From NCBI RefSeq assembly GCF_014697195.1, contig NZ_JACJRJ010000063.1, forward strand, positions 1-32,335: a stretch of 32,335 nt of DNA, written 5' to 3'. Source of the stretch: Cylindrospermum sp. FACHB-282. GTDB taxonomy: Bacteria > Cyanobacteriota > Cyanobacteriia > Cyanobacteriales > Nostocaceae. Below, piece after piece: positions 27,033 through 32,335 of this stretch. The notes under the pieces were generated by a model. That model ran no database searches. It had not been told where the DNA came from and worked only from the letters and a program-made list of their open reading frames with translations. The stretch's first letter is position 1. Each line of letters starts with the position of its first letter. The position numbers were made by a program, and so were the translations under genes.

Positions 27033-28352
27033 ATGTCTTCCATAACTTTTGAAATTTTAATCATCTTGGTGCTAATTATTGCCAATGGCGTCTTCTCCAT
27101 GTCTGAGATGGCAATAGTCTCAGCGAGAAAGGTCAGGCTACAACAGCTAGCCAATCAAGGAGACCCAAAAGCACGGGCGGCATTAAAGCTGGCTGAGTCT
27201 CCAAATCATTTTTTGTCCATTGTTCAGGTGGGAATTACACTGATCAACATCCTCAACGGTGTTTTTGGGGGAGCTACCATTGCTAAAAGGCTGGCAGAGT
27301 ATGTCCGGCTAGTCCCTTTTTTAGCGAGTTACAGCGAACCAATCGCCTTTGGGGTAGTAGTCTTGCTAATCACCTATTTTTCACTGATTGTTGGTGAACT
27401 CGTACCGAAGCGTCTGGCATTAAACAACCCAGAACGGACTGCGGCCCTGATCGCTATTCCCATGCGAGCTTTGGTAGCCCTTGCTTCCCCAGTGGTATAC
27501 TTACTAAGTGCTTCTACAGACCTAGTGCTGCGAGTGTTGGGCATCACACCCTCTACCGAGCCGCAAGTGACTGAGGAAGAAATTAAAATCTTAATTGAGC
27601 AAGGTACTGAAGCGGGAACCTTTGAGGAAGCCGAACAGGATATGGTAGAACGAGTCTTTCGTTTAGGCGATCGCCCTGTCAGTTACTTGATGACACCCCG
27701 TCCCGATATTGTCTGGCTGGAGTTGGAAGACACCCCTGAAGAAAACCGCCAGAAAATAGTTGATAGTGCCTATTCTCGCTATCCAGTGTGTCAGGAGGGA
27801 CTTGACAATGTCTTGGGCGTTATCCCAGTCACTGACTTATTAGCCCGGAGTTTCCGCAGTGAACCCTTAGATTTAACTGTGGGATTGCGACAGCCCGTAT
27901 TTGTACCCGAAAGTACCCGTGGGTTGAAAGTTTTGGAGTTATTCAAGCAAACTATCACCCACATGGCCCTGGTAGTTGATGAATACGGCGTCATTCAAGG
28001 ATTAGTCACCCTCAACGACATTATGAGCGAAATAGTCGGTGATGTTCCTGCTGGCCCTGGACAGGAGCAACCACAAGCTGTACAACGGGAAGATGGTTCC
28101 TGGCTTGTGGATGGAATGTTACCTGTAGAAGAGTTTTGGGAACTTTTCGCTCTCGAAGAGTTGGAAACCGAAGAAAGAGGTAGTTATCAAACCTTGGGTG
28201 GTTTTATCATCACCCATTTAGGACGTATTCCCGCCGCCGCTGATCATTTTGAATGGCAGGGAATGCGTTTTGAAGTGATGGATATGGATGGTAACCGTGT
28301 TGATAAAATCCTAGTTGTGCCAAGGGTAAATCAATCGGCAGATGTTATGTAA
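27033..28352 (+). CDS. CNNM/CorC-type transporter-associated protein (DUF21-CBS-CorC_HlyC)
   Basis: A 439-residue hemolysin-C/CNNM family protein. N-terminal DUF21 domain with membrane segments at about 5-25, 60-80, 97-118 and 133-153 and the block SMSEMAIVSARKVRLQ; then an acidic link EEEIKILIEQG, a CBS pair (VSYLMTPRPDIVWLE, MALVVDEYGVIQGLVTLNDI) and the CorC_HlyC domain (YQTLGGFIITHLGRIP). Related proteins take part in Mg2+ or Co2+ efflux or regulation. The stop codon TAA is the first triplet of a TAATTGG repeat array, so the last codons abut repetitive DNA. Confidence 0.9.
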   Translation: MSSITFEILIILVLIIANGVFSMSEMAIVSARKVRLQQLANQGDPKARAALKLAESPNHFLSIVQVGITLINILNGVFGGATIAKRLAEYVRLVPFLASYSEPIAFGVVVLLITYFSLIVGELVPKRLALNNPERTAALIAIPMRALVALASPVVYLLSASTDLVLRVLGITPSTEPQVTEEEIKILIEQGTEAGTFEEAEQDMVERVFRLGDRPVSYLMTPRPDIVWLELEDTPEENRQKIVDSAYSRYPVCQEGLDNVLGVIPVTDLLARSFRSEPLDLTVGLRQPVFVPESTRGLKVLELFKQTITHMALVVDEYGVIQGLVTLNDIMSEIVGDVPAGPGQEQPQAVQREDGSWLVDGMLPVEEFWELFALEELETEERGSYQTLGGFIITHLGRIPAAADHFEWQGMRFEVMDMDGNRVDKILVVPRVNQSADVM

Positions 28353-28384
28353 TTGGTAATTGGTAATTGGTAATTGGTAATTGG
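28350..28384. repeat. Five tandem TAATTGG heptamers (STRR)
   Basis: Perfect TAATTGG x5, beginning with the stop codon of the CNNM gene. Heptameric short tandem repeats are a known feature of heterocystous cyanobacteria. Two further units lie at 28488-28501. Confidence 0.92.
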
Positions 28385-28487
28385 TGAGCCAGTGCGCAGA
28401 ACCGTCTTGTTTCCACGCCACGTGCTTTAAGCCGGGGAACCCGTCCAACGCAGTGGCTCCCCATGAGCAACTGGCGAACCCGAAGGG
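28385..28487. repeat. 103-bp element inserted in the TAATTGG array
   Basis: Lies exactly between five units on the left and two on the right. It contains an imperfect inverted pair GAGCCAGTGCG (28386-28396) / CGCAGTGGCTC (28449-28459) and ends in CAACTGGCGAACCCGAAGGG, a piece I recall as recurrent in Nostoc genomes. The array is interrupted cleanly, as if by insertion. Confidence 0.6.
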
Positions 28488-28501
28488 TAATTGGTAATTG
28501 G
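28488..28501. repeat. Two further TAATTGG units
   Basis: TAATTGG x2 on the right side of the 103-bp element, restoring the heptamer period. Confidence 0.85.
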
Positions 28502-28514
28502 TAAAAGTATTATC

Positions 28515-28550
28515 CACATTACCTATTACCCATTAGCCATTAGCCGATTA
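28515..28550. repeat. Degenerate TAAT heptamer array over the aldo/keto reductase stop codon
   Basis: Read on the minus strand from 28550: TAATCGGC, TAATGGC, TAATGGG, TAATAGG, TAATGTG. The first TAA is the stop codon of the reductase gene. It is a degenerate relative of the TAATTGG array. Confidence 0.65.
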
Positions 28551-29729
28551 ACTTTGAGATAGACGTTTTACCTCTGCACCTGCTAACATCTGATGAGCTT
28601 TTGCTAGCATTTTAGGGATTTTATCAGCGTGAGGACTATGGGCGAGACATTGCCCCAGGTCTAGTTGATCTAGCTTATCTGCTTTGTTGCCAGGAAACCA
28701 GGAATTACCATTACCCAGCAAGTTGTAGCGCATTTTGCCGTAATCTACCATGTCGTAGGCGATCGCTAAATTTAACAACAACAAAATTACCCACATATTC
28801 ACCTGACCCGGTGTTTCTTCCCAACTGGGTAAATTGATTTGCCAGTTTTTTACCCAGTCTTCTCCCAAAATGGCGATCGCTTCTGACTCTAACCGCGCCA
28901 AAATAGGGGGTAAGATTTCCCCAGCCTGATCTAGCAATGCTAAAGTTTTCAAGTGTTCATCAAAATCTTCGGGTTTTGCTGCCCCCACACTTAAAGTATG
29001 CACCTCTTGATGACTCAGACAAAACAAATCATTAAACACCATCGGACTCAAAGGGGCGCAAAGATTAACTAACTTTTGCGGTGGTTCATACAACAAACCT
29101 CCTTTATTTGATGGGCTAATAATAAACACCCCCATGTCGTGGCGTTTAGCTGCTTCAATTGCTGCCCAATTCCATTGATTAATATAATACCAATGCAGGT
29201 TAACGTAATCAAATTTATTCGTATTAATCGCCTGGATAATTAAATCTGTTGCCCCGTGGGTAGAAAAGCCAATAAATCTCACTTTTCCTTCTGCTTGTAG
29301 CTGCTGTGCCACATCCAAACAGCCACCGGGACGGATACTGTATTCTAAAGATTCAGCATCGTTGATACCGTGTAACCCCAGTAAGTCAACATAATCTAGC
29401 TTGAGATATGCCAGTGATTGTTTAAATGTCCGCCGAAATTGTTTCGCATCTGCTACCGGATTGACTTTTGTCTGAACAATTAACTTATCGCGGGGAAACT
29501 TGGGCAATATTCTCCCCAACTGCATTTCGGAAGTACCATAACCACGGGCCGTTTCGATATGATTAATCCCCAGATCAACTGCCCGGCGAATAGTCGCTTC
29601 CAAATTTTTCTGCTGTTCTGCCGGAATATCCTTTTGGGAAACATCCTGCCATTTAAACTGATATCTCATGCCACCGCAGGAAAACACTGGCATTTGTAAT
29701 TCTGTGCGTCCAAATCGTCTATATAGCAT
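28548..29729 (-). CDS. Aldo/keto reductase of the COG1453 type with a degenerate C-terminal Fe-S region
   Basis: A 393-residue NADPH-type TIM-barrel reductase. Start chosen at 29729 (MLYRRFGRTELQMPVFSCGG) because the frame further upstream lies inside a dispersed repeat. Seen: GINHIETARGYGTSE (54-68) with Tyr64, but the catalytic Asp is Glu59; Lys88 in the IVQTKV stretch; His120 in LLGLHG. So three of the four tetrad residues are kept and one is conservatively changed. In this family the C-terminus usually carries a ferredoxin-like CxxCGxC...CP...IP motif; here it reads DLGQCLAHSPHADKIPKML, with only one Cys. The enzyme may therefore lack the Fe-S cluster. Substrate unknown. Confidence 0.85.
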   Translation of the reverse strand: MLYRRFGRTELQMPVFSCGGMRYQFKWQDVSQKDIPAEQQKNLEATIRRAVDLGINHIETARGYGTSEMQLGRILPKFPRDKLIVQTKVNPVADAKQFRRTFKQSLAYLKLDYVDLLGLHGINDAESLEYSIRPGGCLDVAQQLQAEGKVRFIGFSTHGATDLIIQAINTNKFDYVNLHWYYINQWNWAAIEAAKRHDMGVFIISPSNKGGLLYEPPQKLVNLCAPLSPMVFNDLFCLSHQEVHTLSVGAAKPEDFDEHLKTLALLDQAGEILPPILARLESEAIAILGEDWVKNWQINLPSWEETPGQVNMWVILLLLNLAIAYDMVDYGKMRYNLLGNGNSWFPGNKADKLDQLDLGQCLAHSPHADKIPKMLAKAHQMLAGAEVKRLSQS

Positions 29730-29765
29730 CAGTAGATTTTGGATTACTTGCCAATACAATATAAA

Positions 29766-29951
29766 ATAGAACTTACGCACTATACAAATTGAACACGATA
29801 TGGAGCAACGATAGTTGGTCATTTTCGGCTTTTGAACATGGCTTTGTAGGGTGCGTCAGATGTCGAAAATCTGTTCATTATTGCCAAATTATTGGGTCTG
29901 ACGCACCCTACAACAGACTTAAGCAACGCTCCATATTTGGTGTTTCCTGTC
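29766..29951. repeat. Copy B of the dispersed inverted repeat, with nested insertion
   Basis: Reverse complement of copy A (22416-22525) with about 78 extra bases. Both arms are conserved, including ATATGGAGC (29798-29806) and GCTCCATAT (29928-29936). It begins 36 bases upstream of the reductase start codon, so it probably contributes to the promoter and leader of that gene. Confidence 0.75.
29844..29913. repeat. Nested 70-bp element with perfect 17-bp inverted ends
   Basis: TTGTAGGGTGCGTCAGA (29844-29860) and TCTGACGCACCCTACAA (29897-29913) with a 36-base spacer. It is absent from copy A, so copy B looks like a repeat inside a repeat. Confidence 0.78.
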
Positions 29952-30492
29952 CGTTAAGTCCCATAAAATATAAATGGTAAGCTGACAATCCTATAATGTG
30001 CATACCATCATTCAATCTAACTCTTGTGGGGTGGGCAGGAAAGCCCGCCCTTGATGTTCAAATTAAAAGCCCAACAGCTTATTACGGCAGAGCGGAATTA
30101 AAAATTCGGTAGTGATGCATAGTAATGATTTAACTTCGTAAACTAGCGTTATGGTGATGAACGAAATACCAGACTGCTCCAATATGATTGTCGAAAGATT
30201 TTGAGAAGGATAAAGTTTTACGTACTAAGGGTGAAACTCGTTGAAGTATTTGGCGATGGCACCGCGGACGCCCCAGGCATCGCAAAACTTTTCGGTCTAC
30301 GGAAATTAGTATATTCCCCTCCGTTTTTCACATCTGGAGGGGATTTTATTGCACAAAGCGATCGCCTGAATCAATAACTAGCAACTTGGATTATTATTCT
30401 CTCATGAGAGTGATGGAAAAGCGCTAAGGTGTCAGACCAGACAAATTTCCATCCTGGGACACTTGCTGATCTGCACAAACGACGTTTTGTTG
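29952..30492. other. 541-base region without a gene, with several palindromes
   Basis: Seen: TATAAT near 29991; a wobble-containing hairpin GGGTGGGC/GCCCGCCC (30029-30050); GCGATG...CATCGC (30253-30283) around a CG-rich core; and a TCCCCTCC/GGAGGGGA hairpin (30315-30343). No convincing coding frame. It separates the reductase promoter side from the end of the GH44 gene. Confidence 0.5.
30315..30343. terminator. Candidate terminator hairpin
   Basis: TCCCCTCC, 13-base loop, GGAGGGGA, followed on the plus strand by TTTTATT. It lies 150 bases after the GH44 stop on the other strand. It could end a transcript entering from either side; the loop is long, so this is tentative. Confidence 0.35.
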
Positions 30493-32142
30493 CTATATAG
30501 AACCAGCAATAATCAATAGATTGATTGATCTTGCTGCAAATGTACTATTGATTGCACCATTACTGATAGGTAGATCGGTCAGTTTTGCAATTGAAAGGAG
30601 CTTGGTAGCAGCACTATAATGGTAGTATTGTGCAGATTCTCCTCCTATAAAACCACCAAGATCGATCTGGGCTGAGAGGTCGTTATCAGATTTATTAATA
30701 ATCATCACGGTGAGAGCACGATCGCTACTGCGTTCAGCGGCATAAATTGCCAGCTGCCCCTGATCGGCACTAGTAGCCAAAATACTGATATCACCAAATT
30801 TGCCCCCTTGACCATCATAATTCTGGTACATCCGAAAGGCAAACGCTCCTGGTTGGTCGGCAGTTGGTGGTTGCCAAAGGGTTGCTAACCCCACATCCTC
30901 ACGCCCAAAAATCCCTAGCACATCGGCTTGAGCCAAGGCTCCATTCATACCATCAAGAGCACCCCAGTTATACTCCGAAATAGCTAACTTTAGACCAGGG
31001 TAGTACTTATTAACCCAAGCATGCATGCGAGGGATCAGGTACACCGCAGTATTGCCATCTTCAGTATCCTTGATCCAGCTTTCATCCACATAACTTGTAT
31101 CCCACAGGGAGCGGGTACTGCGAAGTCGGCGCGCCCAGACCACGAGTGGGTTAGTTGTATAGCCGCCATCTGATGAAAGTGCGACACCCGCCGCCTCTGG
31201 GTAATAATGGAGGCAAAAATAGTCAATAGTACGCTGGCGGCTCTCCTGATCGCGCTCATAGAGTTTAGCCAGATACCAAGCCACAAATGCCTTACCTTTG
31301 TGGGCATCACGGTCTTTTTCGGCGGTTTCATCGGGGTAGGAGCCATATGATGAATAGAAGTAGCGCATCCACCCATCCTGTACGGGCCCTAAAATCTGGG
31401 CATTTGGATCGGCTTGGCGAATAGCAGCAGCGTAATCGATACTGCGCTGCAATAGTTCTTCGTAGCTTAAATAGCCAGGGAAGACATCGCGGTGGGTCTC
31501 AAACCAAATCCCCGGTTCATTATCGAGTGCATAAAAACGGACGCCACCCTCCGAGGCATCACCAAACTTCCCCACTAGATGCCTCACCCAACAGTTTACA
31601 AAATCAGGACTAACTGCAATGCTAGTATCGGCTGGGTAATTATAAACAACCAGTGATGAATCGGGGCGAATCCCATTGCCACAATCGGGATCGAATTTGT
31701 CAGTTGATTGTTGCTCACCATATTTACTGACCTTAAAACCGCAGTTATAGGGGTGATCGAGTAGGTTCGGGTCATTTTCTGCTTTAGCTTTAGCAACCCA
31801 GCCAATGAGTGGAACGGTGATTAATGATTCAATTCCAGCATCCTTGTTACGTTGAATAAAGCGATCAGCAGCAGAATTATTGGGAAGTTCTGAGCGCTTT
31901 GGGTTATCGTAGGGGATATTTTCATAATACCAGTCCTTGCCAGTATTGTAGAAATCATTCTGCCAATTGTAGCGACTTGTGGCATTGCCACCCCAACGAA
32001 CAACTGGTGGTTTGATGGCTTGGCTTAGTTCGGCAAAATGCTGATCATTCATGCCAATAGCATTAATACCATAGATAAGTGGGCTAATGGGATGCCTAGG
32101 TGCGGCAGGATTGATACTAAGTTGAAGGGTTAGTTGAGTCAT
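30493..32142 (-). CDS. Glycoside hydrolase family 44 enzyme (endoglucanase/xyloglucanase type)
   Basis: A 549-residue GH44 protein. Seen: SPLIYGINA, then VVRWGGNATSRYNW (GH44-typical), FYALDNEPGIWFETHRD with acid/base Glu209, and LAISEYNWGALDG with nucleophile Glu390, both catalytic acids of the family; a C-terminal beta-rich part (about 440-549) fits the second GH44 domain. GH44 enzymes cleave beta-1,4-glucans such as carboxymethylcellulose or xyloglucan. The start MTQLTLQLSINPAAP shows no signal peptide, while characterised GH44 enzymes are secreted; nor is a carbohydrate-binding domain seen. It could act on an internal polysaccharide or leave by another route. GH44 is uncommon in cyanobacteria, so transfer is possible. 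Confidence 0.9.
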   Translation of the reverse strand: MTQLTLQLSINPAAPRHPISPLIYGINAIGMNDQHFAELSQAIKPPVVRWGGNATSRYNWQNDFYNTGKDWYYENIPYDNPKRSELPNNSAADRFIQRNKDAGIESLITVPLIGWVAKAKAENDPNLLDHPYNCGFKVSKYGEQQSTDKFDPDCGNGIRPDSSLVVYNYPADTSIAVSPDFVNCWVRHLVGKFGDASEGGVRFYALDNEPGIWFETHRDVFPGYLSYEELLQRSIDYAAAIRQADPNAQILGPVQDGWMRYFYSSYGSYPDETAEKDRDAHKGKAFVAWYLAKLYERDQESRQRTIDYFCLHYYPEAAGVALSSDGGYTTNPLVVWARRLRSTRSLWDTSYVDESWIKDTEDGNTAVYLIPRMHAWVNKYYPGLKLAISEYNWGALDGMNGALAQADVLGIFGREDVGLATLWQPPTADQPGAFAFRMYQNYDGQGGKFGDISILATSADQGQLAIYAAERSSDRALTVMIINKSDNDLSAQIDLGGFIGGESAQYYHYSAATKLLSIAKLTDLPISNGAINSTFAARSINLLIIAGSI

Positions 32143-32335
32143 AATTAGTCTTCCCTAAAAAAACGTGTTGAATAAACGTAACCATAGAGGACTCCGATTT
32201 TATTTTTGAAAACATACTTAGAGTGACATACTCCTACACTGACTCTAAGAGTACAGTGTAGGCTTCCAAGACAATCCGGCTATTGCTTAGGAGACTCTTG
32301 GCTTTAAGAACGGGATGCCCCGCCGCTCTGTTTTT
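32143..32335. other. Region upstream of the GH44 gene, structured repeats at the window edge
   Basis: Contains a perfect inverted repeat CCTACACTG (32233-32241) / CAGTGTAGG (32254-32262), a CCAAGA/TCTTGG pair (32265-32270 / 32295-32300) and, at 32300-32330, AACGGGATGCCCCGCC followed by TTTTT. The tail looks like the end of a structured RNA or an element boundary; the window ends here. Confidence 0.4.

Noticed and set aside
28430-28460. Third IS605-type right end
   Set aside because: GCCGGGGAACCCG lacks the bulged-T hairpin and the AGTGTCAA tail seen at 677-705 and 19170-19198.
28350-28501. CRISPR array
   Set aside because: The units are 7 bases and have no spacers; this is a short tandem repeat.
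28311-28517. A 68-residue minus-strand frame rich in the Thr-Asn-Tyr-Gln-Leu pentamer
   Set aside because: It is the translation of the TAATTGG repeats and the inserted 103-bp element.
29789-29980. A 63-residue plus-strand frame
   Set aside because: It lies entirely within copy B of the dispersed repeat and its nested element.

Overview
This window looks like chromosome from a filamentous, heterocyst-forming type of cyanobacterium (Nostoc/Anabaena-like). The evidence is the frequent HIP1 octamer GCGATCGC, TAATTGG-type short tandem heptamer repeats, many small intergenic palindromes, and several genes typical of oxygenic phototrophs: ferredoxin:thioredoxin reductase catalytic subunit, a CBS-CP12 fusion, a kinase fused to a GUN4 domain, and a Prs of cyanobacterial type. 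No rRNA, tRNA, CRISPR array or prophage was seen. Most of the window is ordinary core genome, with a light accessory layer of Uma2-family genes, toxin-antitoxin-like genes and transposon-derived repeats.

Layout. 1-705: the 3' part of a TnpB-type IS200/IS605 gene, cut by the window edge, with its right-end hairpin and TCAA cleavage-type site. 749-4577 (minus): an M20 amidohydrolase, dethiobiotin synthase (bioD) and a membrane-anchored Ser/Thr kinase with Thr-Pro repeats. 4902-5918 (plus): ribose-phosphate pyrophosphokinase. 6091-9138: HD-domain hydrolase, Uma2 protein, kinase-GUN4 fusion and a small HTH regulator. 9630-11420: translational GTPase TypA/BipA with a terminator-like hairpin. 11759-13727: two adjacent Uma2 genes and a DUF29 gene. 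13994-16164: a DUF58 protein, then ftrC overlapping a DUF309 gene by ATGA. 16520-19057: lptA, lptB and an LptF/G permease, i.e. the lipopolysaccharide export machinery. 19170-19198: a second IS605-type right-end hairpin with no transposase. 19286-19906 (minus): the CBS-CP12 protein. 20279-21388: an Asn/Gln/Ser/Thr-rich single-pass membrane protein. 21435-22394 (minus): a compact DUF433-DUF5615-HicB cluster. 22530-26738 (minus): a Uma2 protein and transcription-repair coupling factor Mfd. 27033-28352: a CNNM/CorC-type protein. 28548-29729 (minus): an aldo/keto reductase. 30493-32142 (minus): a family GH44 glycoside hydrolase.

The most interesting material is not one large new system but several smaller observations: (i) two IS605-type right-end hairpins of identical architecture, one beside tnpB and one alone; (ii) a pair of inverted 110-bp repeats 7.2 kb apart, one carrying a nested 17-bp-inverted-repeat element; (iii) a convergent gene pair whose two stop codons both lie in heptamer-repeat arrays; (iv) an apparent three-gene operon joining a DUF433/DUF5615 pair to a HicB-like gene without HicA; (v) two regulatory fusions (CBS-CP12 and kinase-GUN4); and (vi) a GH44 enzyme without a visible signal peptide. 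All functional assignments are by recognition of motifs in the translated sequence; no database search was possible.
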